Of a DNA stretch of 64,000 nt, positions 19,417 to 28,369 are shown piece after piece. Location of the stretch: positions 1-64,000 of the forward strand of contig CAYQTL010000001.1 of assembly GCA_964420405.1 (NCBI GenBank), written 5' to 3'. The notes beneath the pieces are model-generated. The model made no database searches, had not been told where the DNA came from, and saw only the letters and a program-made list of their open reading frames with translations. The DNA is from CAYQTL01 sp964420405 (GTDB taxonomy: Bacteria; Acidobacteriota; Thermoanaerobaculia; Thermoanaerobaculales; Sulfomarinibacteraceae). A program made the translations under genes and the position numbers. Each line of letters starts with the position of its first letter. Position 1 is the stretch's first letter.

Positions 19417-20384
19417 CACTGTCCTCCATCGTCGTTGAGCCGGGGCCGGAGCGGGTAGAAGCTGTCGGCGACACCGAGCATCGCGACCAGCAACGGCAGC
19501 GGGTTGACCAGGCAGAGCAGCGCCACGCCCCAGCGCACGAGCCATCCGCGCCCGACGTAGCGGACGAGGTGGGCCCGAATGATAGCCAACCCGTGTACGA
19601 AGTACAACAACAGCACCGCCACCAGCAGGTTGAGGGCCACCCAGCGACCGGTTCCGCCGAGCAGCACGGTCCCCCCGCCGGCGACGGCGAAGGCGGCCGG
19701 CAGCCACTCCTCGCTGCGGTACGCCTCGAACGGTCCGACCGGCAGTCGCAGCCCCAGCAACGGCAGCCGAGGCCGTATCCAGAACAGCACCACCACGAGG
19801 TAGGCGATGGGCAGGCTCGGCGCGACCCACACGCCCCATCGCTCGAGGTGGTCGAGGGCCAGCTCGACGCTGCCGACCGAGGTCGACGAGCCGGCCGTGG
19901 CCGTCTCCAGCATCGCCGGCGCCATCTCCCGCAGCGCCGCGCGGCTCGCCTCCACCGGCCCGGCCGGCAGGGACAGCACCGCGACCAGCGCCAGCACAGC
20001 CACTGCGGCCGCGAGCACCGTCGCGGCCGTCCACCGGCCCTCGGGTCCGCCGATCCGGGCCCACAGCCGCACCGACGCCGCCGGAGCCGCGACCAGCAGC
20101 ATGTAGGGCAGCAGCAGGGCGAGGGCGTAGGACAGACCGAGCGCGGCCGACACCGCCAGGACGCCGACCACCCACGCGGACACAGGGACGCGCGACGCCT
20201 GCGCCGCCTCCAGGTGGAGCACCGGGATCAGCCCGAGCGGCGCGATCACGAGTCCCAGAAGCGGCAGCGCGTACAGGCTGCCGACCATCAGCAGCGAGAA
20301 CGCCCCGGCCGCGAACGGGCCGAGGCGCACCGCCGCCGGCGGGGGGATGCCGCCGGGAGGTCCGTTCGGAGGTGGCGCAGTCAT
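19416..20384 (-). CDS. Polytopic membrane protein, DUF2232/YybS-like
   Basis: 322 residues with about eight hydrophobic helices and short loops. It sits between rpsR and rplI, the position where many bacteria carry a YybS/DUF2232 membrane protein; family assignment rests on this context and the topology, not on a motif. The function of the family is unknown. The ATG at 20384 has no clear Shine-Dalgarno sequence, and an N-terminal Pro/Gly-rich segment precedes the first helix. The stop TGA shares one base with the rplI ATG, so translation is coupled. Confidence 0.7.
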   Translation of the reverse strand: MTAPPPNGPPGGIPPPAAVRLGPFAAGAFSLLMVGSLYALPLLGLVIAPLGLIPVLHLEAAQASRVPVSAWVVGVLAVSAALGLSYALALLLPYMLLVAAPAASVRLWARIGGPEGRWTAATVLAAAVAVLALVAVLSLPAGPVEASRAALREMAPAMLETATAGSSTSVGSVELALDHLERWGVWVAPSLPIAYLVVVLFWIRPRLPLLGLRLPVGPFEAYRSEEWLPAAFAVAGGGTVLLGGTGRWVALNLLVAVLLLYFVHGLAIIRAHLVRYVGRGWLVRWGVALLCLVNPLPLLVAMLGVADSFYPLRPRLNDDGGQ

Positions 20385-20416
20385 CGCGAGGGCGGGACGG
20401 GGGTCCCGCGGCGGCC

Positions 20417-20650
20417 TCAGGCGCCGGTGTACGGCAGCAGCGCCATGTGGCGCGCCCGCTTGATGGCGCGCGACAGCTTGTGCTGGAACACCGGGCGGGT
20501 GCCGGTCACCCTGCGCGGGAGGATCTTGCCGTTGGTCGGCGTGTACTCCCGCAGCATGTCGACATCCTTGTAGTCGATGTAGTTGATCTTGTCGACCGTG
20601 AACCGGCACACCTTGACGCGCCGGCGAAAGCGTCGCTTCTGCTGGCCCAT
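20417..20650 (-). CDS. rpsR: 30S ribosomal protein S18
   Basis: 77 residues with the S18 core: VDKINYIDYKDVDMLREY, then GKILPRRVTGT and KLSRAIKRARHMALLPY. S18 forms a heterodimer with S6 on the platform of the 30S subunit. The ATG at 20650 follows GGAGGGCG. The gene begins nine bases after the rpsF stop. An N-terminal basic segment (QQKRRFRRRVKVCRF) includes one Cys but no complete zinc motif. Confidence 0.98.
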   Translation of the reverse strand: MGQQKRRFRRRVKVCRFTVDKINYIDYKDVDMLREYTPTNGKILPRRVTGTRPVFQHKLSRAIKRARHMALLPYTGA

Positions 20651-20659
20651 GGCGCCCTC

Positions 20660-21040
20660 CTACTCCTCGGCCGCCGCCGCGGCGGCCTTCTTGGCGGCCT
20701 TGGCCGCCGCCTTCTTCTGCTCCTTGCGGTCCATCTTCCGCTTGCGGCGCAGCTCGCGGTCGAGGTTGAGCACCAGCGAGCGCATCACGGTGTCGTTGGT
20801 CCGGAGCTCGAAGTTCAGGTCGCTGATCACCTCGGCGCCCGCCTCGAACTTCCAGAAGTGGTAGACGCCGTGGCTCTTCTTCCGGATCGGGTAGGCCAGC
20901 GACCGGCGTCCCCAGGCGTCCTTGTTCACCACCTCGCCGCCGGCGTCGGTGATGATCTTCTCGAGACGTTCGAGGGTCGTGGTCTCGGCCTCGGGCTCGA
21001 TCTCGGGGTCGACGATGACCCCCAGCTCATACAGGGGCAT
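20660..21040 (-). CDS. rpsF: 30S ribosomal protein S6
   Basis: 126 residues beginning MPLYELGVIVDPEI and containing AYPIRKKSHGVYHFWKF and the LNFELRTNDTVMRSLV helix, all characteristic of S6. The C-terminus is extended by a Lys/Ala-rich tail ending AAAAEE. S6 pairs with S18 and in many bacteria the complex represses its own mRNA. The ATG at 21040 is preceded by GAGGAGAC. It is the first gene of the operon, with a leader of about 75 nt holding two hairpins and a good sigma70-type promoter. Confidence 0.97.
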   Translation of the reverse strand: MPLYELGVIVDPEIEPEAETTTLERLEKIITDAGGEVVNKDAWGRRSLAYPIRKKSHGVYHFWKFEAGAEVISDLNFELRTNDTVMRSLVLNLDRELRRKRKMDRKEQKKAAAKAAKKAAAAAAEE

Positions 21041-21062
21041 GCTGTCTCCTCTCGGCCTTCGG

Positions 21063-21115
21063 CCCCGCAACCCGGTGCGGGGCGAGGAGTTGATGATCGC
21101 CCGGAAGGACCGGGC
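21063..21115 (-). promoter_or_regulatory. Two hairpins in the rpsF leader, candidate S6:S18 autoregulatory element
   Basis: In the minus-strand leader a 6-bp hairpin (GCCCGG/CCGGGC, 21099-21115) is followed by a second one (CCCCGC/GCGGGG, 21063-21082) whose loop contains ACCGG. A CCG-containing hairpin in front of rpsF is known in many bacteria as the S6:S18 binding motif; the match here is by position and CCG only. Confidence 0.4.
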
Positions 21116-21121
21116 CGAAGG

Positions 21122-21149
21122 ATGATAGCGCATTCCCGTCGTGGGTCAA
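21122..21149 (-). promoter_or_regulatory. Sigma70-type promoter for the rpsF operon
   Basis: On the minus strand -35 TTGACC (21149-21144) and -10 TATCAT (21127-21122) are separated by 16 bp. This is the best housekeeping promoter seen in the window. The predicted start near 21115 gives a leader of about 75 nt before the rpsF ATG. Confidence 0.7.
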
Positions 21150-21181
21150 GCAGAGGAGCTCCCTCTGGATCCCCGCCACCC

Positions 21182-21273
21182 CGTTTCCGACCCCGATCCT
21201 CTTCCCGATCCCGATCCCGTTCCCGATGTCGATCCCGTTTCCGATGCCGATCCCGTTTCCGATCCCGATCCCG
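21182..21273 (-). repeat. GGGATC/GGGAAC hexamer repeat array upstream of rpsF
   Basis: Imperfect array of CCGATC and CCGTTC hexamers on the plus strand, so the minus strand carries many GGG runs with three-base spacers. It lies upstream of the rpsF promoter and downstream of purM, both minus-strand genes. It is the longest of seven related loci in the window. Confidence 0.85.
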
Positions 21274-21344
21274 CCGCCTGCGGAGGTCCGCCCGTGACAT
21301 CCGACAGGCTGCGCCCTCGCATCGGCTCCCGCTGCCGCTGCATC

Positions 21345-21384
21345 GGGCACGGACGAGGGCACGGACGCGGACGCGGGACGGGGG
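21345..21384. repeat. GGACGC dispersed repeat (second hexamer family)
   Basis: GGGCACGGAC followed by GGACGC units. Related copies, in either orientation, occur at 26814-26848, 30820-30838, 31446-31470, 42003-42020 and 59931-59944, mostly in intergenic DNA. Two copies lie inside the coding sequence for pseudopilin leader peptides. Confidence 0.7.
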
Positions 21385-21438
21385 CGACCGCCGTCGCCCA
21401 CGGGCGGGCGCGCTTGCTGTCGCTTTCGCGGGGCCGGC

Positions 21439-22494
21439 CTACCGCCATCCGGAGGGAAACCCCTCCGGAGGGTGATCGTACTCGACGCCGCGCTCGCCCT
21501 GGATCACGTTGCCCATCGGAAAGCCCGGGCAACCGGAGCCGCGCAGCCGCTCGAGCACCGTGCCGACCTTCGCGGCCGGCACGATCAGCACCATCCCGAC
21601 GCCCATGTTGAAGGTCCGCCACATGTCGTCCTCGGGGACCTCGCCGGCGGTCGCGAGCAGCCGGAAGACGGGCGGGACGTCCCACGCGCCGACCTTGATC
21701 CGGGCCCGCAGGCCGTCGGGAAGCACCCGCGGGAGGTTGTCCGTCAGGCCGCCGCCGGTGATGTGGGCCGCGGCGTGCACCACGCGGCTCTCGAGCAGCG
21801 GCAGCACCGAGCCGAGGTAGCAGCGGTGGATCTCGAGCAGCTCGTCGGCGACGCTCCGGCCGAGCTCGGGAACGGTGTCGTCGGGGCCGTAGCCGAGCCG
21901 CTCGAGCAGCACCCTGCGGGCGAGGGAGTAGCCGTTGGTGTGCAGCCCGGTGGACGGCAGACCGACCAGCACGTCGCCGTCGCGCACGGCGGACGGGTCG
22001 ACGATCTTCGTGCGCTCGACGACACCGACGATGAAGCCAGCGAGGTCGTAGTCGCCGTCGGCGTAGAAGCCCGGCATCTCGGCGGTCTCGCCGCCGAGCA
22101 GGGCGACGCCGTGCGCGCCGCAGCCGGCCGCGACGCCGCCGATGACGTCGGTCACCACGTCCGGGTCGAGACGGCCGGTGGCCAGGTAGTCGAGGAAGAG
22201 CAGCGGCCGCGCCCCCTGCACCAGAATGTCGTTGATGCAGTGGTGGACGAGGTCCTGGCCGACGGTCGCGTGGCGGCCGGCCGCGATCGCGACCTTGAGC
22301 TTGGTGCCGACGCCGTCCGCCGACGCGACCAGCACCGGCTCGCGCATTCCGCCCGGCACCCGGAACATGCCGCCGAACGCCCCCTGGTCGGACAGGACCC
22401 CGTCGGTGTAGGTGTTGCGCACCATCTTCTTGACCTGGGCCAGCGCCCGGTCCTGCGCGTCGATGTCGACCCCGGCATCGCGATAGGTGGTCAT
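21439..22494 (-). CDS. purM: Phosphoribosylformylglycinamidine cyclo-ligase (AIR synthetase)
   Basis: 351 residues catalysing ATP-dependent closure of FGAM to aminoimidazole ribonucleotide, step five of purine synthesis. Family landmarks are DGVGTKLK (57-74 region), HHCINDILVQGA, LLGGETAEMPG, GLPSTGLHTNGYSLAR, HITGGGLTDNLPR and FNMGVGMVLIV. Length is typical. The ATG at 22494 sits just behind GGAACGAGG, which is the edge of a GGGATC repeat array, so the repeat forms part of the 5' leader. It is divergent from purL, which makes the substrate, and both genes have sense-strand G-rich repeats in the shared upstream region. Confidence 0.97.
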   Translation of the reverse strand: MTTYRDAGVDIDAQDRALAQVKKMVRNTYTDGVLSDQGAFGGMFRVPGGMREPVLVASADGVGTKLKVAIAAGRHATVGQDLVHHCINDILVQGARPLLFLDYLATGRLDPDVVTDVIGGVAAGCGAHGVALLGGETAEMPGFYADGDYDLAGFIVGVVERTKIVDPSAVRDGDVLVGLPSTGLHTNGYSLARRVLLERLGYGPDDTVPELGRSVADELLEIHRCYLGSVLPLLESRVVHAAAHITGGGLTDNLPRVLPDGLRARIKVGAWDVPPVFRLLATAGEVPEDDMWRTFNMGVGMVLIVPAAKVGTVLERLRGSGCPGFPMGNVIQGERGVEYDHPPEGFPSGWR

Positions 22495-22500
22495 CCTCGT

Positions 22501-22534
22501 TCCGATCCCGATCCCGATCCCGTTCCCGCTCCCG
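22501..22534 (-). repeat. GGGATC repeat in the purM leader
   Basis: Five CCC runs at three-base intervals on the plus strand read as GGG runs separated by ATC or AAC in the purM sense strand. It starts seven bases from the purM ATG. The pattern fits the G3N3 consensus of a G-quadruplex. Confidence 0.85.
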
Positions 22535-22653
22535 ACGTGCCTCCGCCGGGGATCGGGCCACGGCCCCGGTCTCGTGTTGCCGCCCCGCCGACGATAGCCG
22601 CCCGGCGGGGGTCGGAGCAAGCACGGCCCCTCGCCCGGCGCGAAGCCCTCCGC

Positions 22654-22710
22654 CCGATCCCGATGCCGATCCTGACGGGGCGACTCCGTCGGGAACGGGA
22701 TCGGGATCGG
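22654..22710. repeat. Inverted pair of GGGATC repeats upstream of purL
   Basis: A C-rich block (22654-22672) and a G-rich block (22690-22710, with GGGAAC and GGGATC units) face each other in the purM-purL intergenic region. The G-rich block is on the purL sense strand. RNA or single-stranded DNA across the pair could fold into a hairpin. Confidence 0.75.
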
Positions 22711-22792
22711 AAGGCCTCGTGCACCATGGGACGGCTTCGTCGGCGCACCCGCCCCACTGGCACCCCGTCGCGCGACCTGATACAACCCGCCC

Positions 22793-25700
22793 ATGACGGT
22801 GATACACCTCTATCGCACGCCGGCGCTCGGGCCGGCGGCCCGGGCGGCCCTGCTGCGCACGGCCCGGGAGCGGGTCGGCGACACGATCCTCGACCTCGAC
22901 ACCGAGCACTGCTTCAACCTCGCCCTCCAGCGGTCGCTCGACGACTCCGAGCGACGGATCCTCGACTGGCTGCTGGCCGAGACCTTCGAGCCCGAGCGGT
23001 ACGGCCCGTCCAGCTTCCTCGCCGGGCGGCCGGGCGAGGTGCTCGAGGTCGGCCCCCGCATGAGCTTCACCACCGCCTGGTCGACCAACGCGGTGGCGGT
23101 GTGCCGCGCCTGCGGGGTCGACGCCGTCAACCGGGTCGAGCGCTCCCGGCGCTACCGGCTCGAGGTCGCGCGGCCACTGGACGCGGTCGAGCGCGCCGCG
23201 TTCCTGGCGCTGGTCCACGACCGCATGACCGAGTGTCCGTACCCGGCGCCGCTGGAGTCGTTCGACCCCGGCGTCGTGCCCGAGCCGGTGCACGCGGCGC
23301 CGGTGCTGGCCGAAGGCCGCGGCGCGCTCGAGCGCCTCAACCGCGAGCTCGGCCTGGCGTTCGACGACTGGGACCTGGACTACTACACCGCCCTCTTCCG
23401 GGACCGGCTGCGGCGCGACCCCTCCACCGTCGAGCTGTTCGACATCGCCCAGTCCAACAGCGAGCACTCGCGCCACTGGTTCTTCAAGGGCCGGCTGGTG
23501 GTGGACGGGGTCGAGCTGCCCCACCACCTGATCGACGTGGTGCGCTCGACGCTGGAGGCGAGCCCCGGCCGCTCGGTGATCGCGTTCCGCGACAACTCCT
23601 CGGCGATCGAGGGCGCGCGGGTGCCGGCGCTGGTGCCGGTCCGGCCGGGCGATCCCGGACCGCTCCAGGCGGCCGAGCGCGACGAGCACGTGATCTTCAC
23701 CGCCGAGACCCACAACTTCCCCTCCGGCGTGGCGCCGTTCCCCGGAGCGGAGACCGGCACCGGCGGCCGGATCCGCGACGTCCAGGCGACCGGCCGCGGC
23801 GCGCTGGTGCTCGCCGGCACCGCCGGCTACGCCGTCGGCAATCTCCACCTGCCCGGCGAGAACCACCCGTGGGAGGACCCGGCCGAGCGCTACCCGGCGA
23901 ACCTGGCGTCGCCGCTGGAGATCGGGATCCAGGCGTCGAACGGCGCGTCGGACTACGGCAACAAGTTCGGCGAGCCGGTGATCGCCGGGTTCACGCGGTC
24001 GTTCGGGCTGCGGACGGCGTCGGGCGAGCGGCGCGAGTACCTCAAGCCGATCATGTTCTCCGGCGGCATCGGCACCATGGACGCCCGCCATACCGAGAAG
24101 CGCCCGCCGGAGCCCGGCATGCTGGTGGTCAAGGTCGGCGGCCCGGCGTACCGGATCGGGATGGGGGGTGGCGCGGCGTCGTCGATGGTCCAGGGCGAGA
24201 ACCTCGAAGCGCTCGACTTCAACGCCGTGCAGCGTGGCGACGCCGAGATGGAGCAGAAGCTCGACCGGGTGATCCGTGCCTGCGTCGAGCTCGGCGAGGC
24301 CAACCCCGTGGTCTCGATCCACGACCAGGGCGCCGGCGGCAACTGCAACGTCCTCAAGGAGCTGGTGGAGCCGGCCGGGGCGCGGATCGAGATCCGTGAC
24401 GTGCCGGTCGGCGACCATACCCTGTCGGTGCTGGAGATCTGGGGCGCCGAGTACCAGGAGAACGACGCGCTGCTGCTGCGGCCGGAGCACCGCGGGGTGT
24501 TCGCCGCCCTGTGCGAGCGGGAGAAGGTGCCCTGGGCGGCGGTCGGCGAGATCACCGGCGACGGCCGGATCGTGGTCCACGACCGCGCCGACGGCTCGAC
24601 GCCGGTCGACCTGGCGCTCGAGGACGTGCTCGGCGACATGCCACAGAAGACCTTCGAGCTCGAGCGCGCGGCGCCGGCGGCGCGACCGCTCGAGCTTCCC
24701 ACCGGCGTCACCCCGGCCGCCGCGCTCGACCGCGTCCTGCGGCTGCTGGCGGTGGGCTCCAAGCGGTTCCTGACGACCAAGGTCGACCGCGCCGTGAGCG
24801 GACGGATCGCCCGCCAGCAGTGCTGCGGGCCTCTGCACCTGCCGGTGGCCGACGTGGCGGTGGTCGCCCACGGCCACCTCGGCACCGCCGGCGCCGCGAC
24901 CGCGATCGGCGAGCAGCCGGCCAAGGGGCTGCTCGACCCGGCCGCGATGGCCCGTCTGACCGTCGGCGAGGCGCTCACCAACCTGGTGTGGGCGCCGGTC
25001 ACCGACCTCGAGCACGTGCGCTGCTCGGCCAACTGGATGTGGGCCGCCAAGCTGCCCGGCGAGGGCGCCGCCCTGGTCGACGCCGCGCTCGCCATGCGCG
25101 ACGCGATGGTGGCGCTCGGCATCGCCGTCGACGGAGGCAAGGACTCGCTGTCGATGGCGGCGCGGGCGCCGGCGCCTGGCGGCGGCGACGAGACCGTCAA
25201 GGCGCCCGGCACGCTCGTGGTGTCGGCGTACGTCACCTGCCCCGACGTCCGCACGGTCGTGACCCCCGACCTCGAGCTGCCCGGTCGGGGCCGGCTGGTG
25301 CTGGTCGACCTCGGCGGCGGCCGCTGCCGGCTCGGCGGCTCGGCGCTCGCCCAGGCGTACGGCCAGCTCGGCGAGGCGCCTCCCGACCTCGACGACCCGT
25401 TCCTGCTCGCGCGGGCGTTCCGGGCGGTGCAGCGGCTGCTCGCCGGCGGACGGATCGCCGCCGGCCACGACCGCTCCGACGGCGGCCTGGTGACGGCGCT
25501 GCTCGAGATGGCGTTCGCCGGCGACACGGGCATCGAGGTCGACCTGCCCGCTCCGGACGGCGCCGATCCGCTGGCGGTCCTGTTCGCCGAGGAGCTCGGC
25601 CTTCTCATGGAGGTCGACGAGGGAGACCTCGACGACGTGCTGGCGGCGTTCGACGAGGCCGGCGTGCCGGCGGCGGAGGTCGGCCGCACCCTCGACCGGC

Positions 25701-26716
25701 CCGAGGTGCGGATCTCGGTGGGCGGGGCGCCGGCGGTCGAAGGCGACGTCCGGGAGCTGCGCGACGTGTGGGAGTCGACGGCGTTCGCCATCGAGCGGCT
25801 GCAGGCGGAGCCCGGCTGCGTCGAGGCCGAGCGCGACGGGCTGCGTCACCGCCGGACGCCGCCGTGGCGGCTGTCGTTCGAGCCGCGGCCGTCGGTGCCC
25901 GCCGTTCTCGCCGCGCCGTCGCGCCCCTCGGTGGCGGTGCTGCGGGAGGAGGGCTCCAACTCGGACCGCGAGATGGCGGCCGCGTTCCACGCCGCCGGCT
26001 TCGAGCCGTGGGACGTGACGATGACCGACCTGCTCGCCGGTCGGGTGACGCTCGACCGGTTCCGCGGCCTCGCCGCCGTCGGGGGCTTCAGCTACGCCGA
26101 CGTGCTGGACTCGGCCAAGGGATGGGCCGGCGTGATCCGGTTCCACGACCGGGTGCGGGAGCAGTTCGAGCGGTTCGTGGGACGGGACGACACCTTCACC
26201 CTCGGCGTCTGCAACGGCTGCCAGCTGTTCGCGCTGCTCGGCTGGGTACCGTTTGACGGCCTCGGCGACGCCGCCCAGCCGCGATTCGTGACCAACGCCT
26301 CCGGCCGGTTCGAGTCCCGGTTCGCGACCGTCACGATCGGCGAGTCGCCGGCGGTGATGCTCGACGGCATGGCCGGCTCGGTGCTGGGGATCTGGCTGCA
26401 GCACGGCGAAGGCCGCGCCCACTTCCCCGATCCGGCGGTGCTCGAGCGGGTCGAGGCCGGAGGCCTGGCGCCGGTGCGCTACGTCGACGACGACGGCGCG
26501 CCCACCGAGGCCTACCCGTTCAACCCGAACGGCTCGGCGCGCGGGATCGCGGCCCTGACGTCGCCGGACGGCCGCCACCTCGCGATCATGCCGCACCCGG
26601 AGCGGACCTTCCTGACGTGGCAGTGGCCGTGGATGCCGCGCCCCTGGCGCTCGCAGCTCGCGGTCTCGCCGTGGCTGCGGATGTTCCAGAACGCCCGCGC
26701 GTGGTGCGACCTCTGA
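22793..26716 (+). CDS. purL: Phosphoribosylformylglycinamidine synthase, single-chain type
   Basis: 1307-residue fused enzyme that converts FGAR and glutamine to FGAM in purine synthesis. It has the N-terminal PurS-like part, the linker (ending in FDIAQSNSEHSRHWFFKG), two AIR-synthetase-like halves (ETHNFPSGVAPFPGAETG; the second containing DGGKDSLSM) and a C-terminal class I amidotransferase. Catalytic Cys1140 lies in GVCNGCQ, with His1268 and Glu1270 in MPHPE; E. coli has 1135, 1260 and 1262. This large form is typical of Proteobacteria and eukaryotes, whereas many Gram-positives split it. The ATG at 22793 has no Shine-Dalgarno; TACAAC ends six bases upstream, suggesting a leaderless message. 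Confidence 0.97.
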   Translation: MTVIHLYRTPALGPAARAALLRTARERVGDTILDLDTEHCFNLALQRSLDDSERRILDWLLAETFEPERYGPSSFLAGRPGEVLEVGPRMSFTTAWSTNAVAVCRACGVDAVNRVERSRRYRLEVARPLDAVERAAFLALVHDRMTECPYPAPLESFDPGVVPEPVHAAPVLAEGRGALERLNRELGLAFDDWDLDYYTALFRDRLRRDPSTVELFDIAQSNSEHSRHWFFKGRLVVDGVELPHHLIDVVRSTLEASPGRSVIAFRDNSSAIEGARVPALVPVRPGDPGPLQAAERDEHVIFTAETHNFPSGVAPFPGAETGTGGRIRDVQATGRGALVLAGTAGYAVGNLHLPGENHPWEDPAERYPANLASPLEIGIQASNGASDYGNKFGEPVIAGFTRSFGLRTASGERREYLKPIMFSGGIGTMDARHTEKRPPEPGMLVVKVGGPAYRIGMGGGAASSMVQGENLEALDFNAVQRGDAEMEQKLDRVIRACVELGEANPVVSIHDQGAGGNCNVLKELVEPAGARIEIRDVPVGDHTLSVLEIWGAEYQENDALLLRPEHRGVFAALCEREKVPWAAVGEITGDGRIVVHDRADGSTPVDLALEDVLGDMPQKTFELERAAPAARPLELPTGVTPAAALDRVLRLLAVGSKRFLTTKVDRAVSGRIARQQCCGPLHLPVADVAVVAHGHLGTAGAATAIGEQPAKGLLDPAAMARLTVGEALTNLVWAPVTDLEHVRCSANWMWAAKLPGEGAALVDAALAMRDAMVALGIAVDGGKDSLSMAARAPAPGGGDETVKAPGTLVVSAYVTCPDVRTVVTPDLELPGRGRLVLVDLGGGRCRLGGSALAQAYGQLGEAPPDLDDPFLLARAFRAVQRLLAGGRIAAGHDRSDGGLVTALLEMAFAGDTGIEVDLPAPDGADPLAVLFAEELGLLMEVDEGDLDDVLAAFDEAGVPAAEVGRTLDRPEVRISVGGAPAVEGDVRELRDVWESTAFAIERLQAEPGCVEAERDGLRHRRTPPWRLSFEPRPSVPAVLAAPSRPSVAVLREEGSNSDREMAAAFHAAGFEPWDVTMTDLLAGRVTLDRFRGLAAVGGFSYADVLDSAKGWAGVIRFHDRVREQFERFVGRDDTFTLGVCNGCQLFALLGWVPFDGLGDAAQPRFVTNASGRFESRFATVTIGESPAVMLDGMAGSVLGIWLQHGEGRAHFPDPAVLERVEAGGLAPVRYVDDDGAPTEAYPFNPNGSARGIAALTSPDGRHLAIMPHPERTFLTWQWPWMPRPWRSQLAVSPWLRMFQNARAWCDL

Positions 26717-26768
26717 GTGGCCATTCGGGAGTGGCGAGAAGGGCCGTCGCCCAGGGCCACCGCGTCTC

Positions 26769-26797
26769 CGATCCCGATCCCGATCCCGATTCCGACG
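26769..26797 (-). repeat. GGGATC repeat between purL and the MBL gene
   Basis: Three to four CCGATC units on the plus strand in a convergent intergenic region. A second-family array (CGTCCG/GTGCCC type) follows directly at 26814-26848. Confidence 0.8.
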
Positions 26798-26813
26798 AGA
26801 TGATCCTGCGTCC

Positions 26814-26848
26814 TCCGCGTCCGCGTCCGTGTCCTCGCCCGTGCCCGG
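26814..26848. repeat. GTCCGC-type dispersed repeat
   Basis: CGTCCGCGTCCGTGTCC and GCCCGTGCCCG in direct succession, adjacent to the GGGATC repeat. It belongs to the same family as 21345-21384 and 42003-42020. Confidence 0.65.
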
Positions 26849-26869
26849 TGCAGGGATCTCGGACCGAGG

Positions 26870-27682
26870 TCAGCGGGTGCGGGGCGGGCGTCCGGGGGGC
26901 GCAGGGCACGGCTCGAGCACGGCCCCGGCGCCGCCGAGGACGATCCGCAGCATCTCGCCGCGCCGGACAGCCGTGACCGGCACCTGCGGTGCCACCGCAG
27001 GGCGCAGCGCCTCGCACACCAGGTCGGGCCGGTTGTTCTCCTCGGAAAGGTGCAGCCCCACCACCGCCCGCAGGCCGCCGCCGGCGACCCGCGACAGCGC
27101 CTCGGCGGTCTGGTGGTTGCCGAGGTGGCCGAGCCGTGACGCGATCCGCTGCTTCAGGGGCCACGGGTACGGTCCGTGGCGCAGCAGGTCGGGGTCGTGG
27201 TTGGCCTCGAGCAGCAGCAGATCGGCCCCGGCCAGGCGGTCCGCCAGCAGGGGCGTCACGATCCCGGTGTCGGTGCACACCGCGACCCGGTGGGTGCCGT
27301 CGTCGAGGACCATCGCCACCGGCTCGGCCGCGTCGTGGCTGGTGGCCACCGGCCGGATCCGGAGGCCGCCGACCACCACCTCGCGACCCGAGACCAGCTC
27401 CCCTCCGGCGGCCGCCCGGCACGGGATCCGCGACCAGGTTCCGGCGGTCGCCCACACCGCTGCCGGCCACCGCTTCAGGAGCACCTCGAGGCCGCGGACG
27501 TGGTCCGAGTGCTCGTGGGTCAGCAGCACCGCGTCGAGCCGCGACTCGTCGAGCCCGAAGACCCCCAGGCGGCGCCGCACCTGCAGCGCCGAGATGCCGG
27601 CGTCGAGCAGCACCACGGCGCCGCCGGCGCGCACCACCAGCGCGTTGCCGCTCGAGCCCGAGGCGAGGACCAGCAGCTCCAT
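26870..27682 (-). CDS. MBL-fold metallohydrolase, YycJ/WalJ-like
   Basis: 270 residues starting MELLVLASGSSGNALVV, the typical opening of the YycJ/WalJ group, with the metal motif THEHSDH followed by a distal His (VATSHDAAEP), CTDTG (Asp) and a C-terminal GLHLSEENNRP. Members are cytoplasmic metal-dependent hydrolases, some with 5'-3' exonuclease activity on DNA; the physiological substrate here is unknown. The ATG at 27682 begins nine bases after the dut stop, so it is probably expressed with dut. No Shine-Dalgarno is obvious. Confidence 0.85.
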   Translation of the reverse strand: MELLVLASGSSGNALVVRAGGAVVLLDAGISALQVRRRLGVFGLDESRLDAVLLTHEHSDHVRGLEVLLKRWPAAVWATAGTWSRIPCRAAAGGELVSGREVVVGGLRIRPVATSHDAAEPVAMVLDDGTHRVAVCTDTGIVTPLLADRLAGADLLLLEANHDPDLLRHGPYPWPLKQRIASRLGHLGNHQTAEALSRVAGGGLRAVVGLHLSEENNRPDLVCEALRPAVAPQVPVTAVRRGEMLRIVLGGAGAVLEPCPAPPGRPPRTR

Positions 27683-27690
27683 CGGGACGG

Positions 27691-28149
<459 letters not shown>

Positions 28150-28160
28150 CACGACCTCTC

Positions 28161-28187
28161 CGATCCCGATCCCGATCCCGATCCCGA
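28161..28187 (-). repeat. GGGATC repeat in the dut leader
   Basis: Four perfect GGGATC units on the dut sense strand, ending 12 bases before the ATG. Four GGG runs with ATC loops match a canonical G-quadruplex consensus exactly. Confidence 0.88.
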
Positions 28188-28369
28188 CGACACCGTCCGC
28201 CGACCCGCGCCGCCGATCAACCCACCGAGCGCTCCACCGCGAGGATCGACCAGCCGGCTGCGGGCCCGAGCCCGTCCGCGGGACCAGCCGAGCCGGGTCT
28301 CCGTGTCGGCTCGGATCGCCTCCGGGAGCATCCCCCGACACGATCGACGTGGCACCGTTCCCGCCACCC

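Noticed and set aside
21182..21273. GGGATC arrays considered as CRISPR or replication iterons
   Set aside because: Unit length is only six bases with no unique spacers, there is no dnaA or rep gene, and copies occur at several unrelated loci.
21146..26596. A stop-free minus-strand frame of more than 1,800 codons opposite purL
   Set aside because: It is antisense to a complete purL with all catalytic motifs. Long antisense open frames are expected at 72% GC, and the translation is Arg/Pro/Gly-rich.
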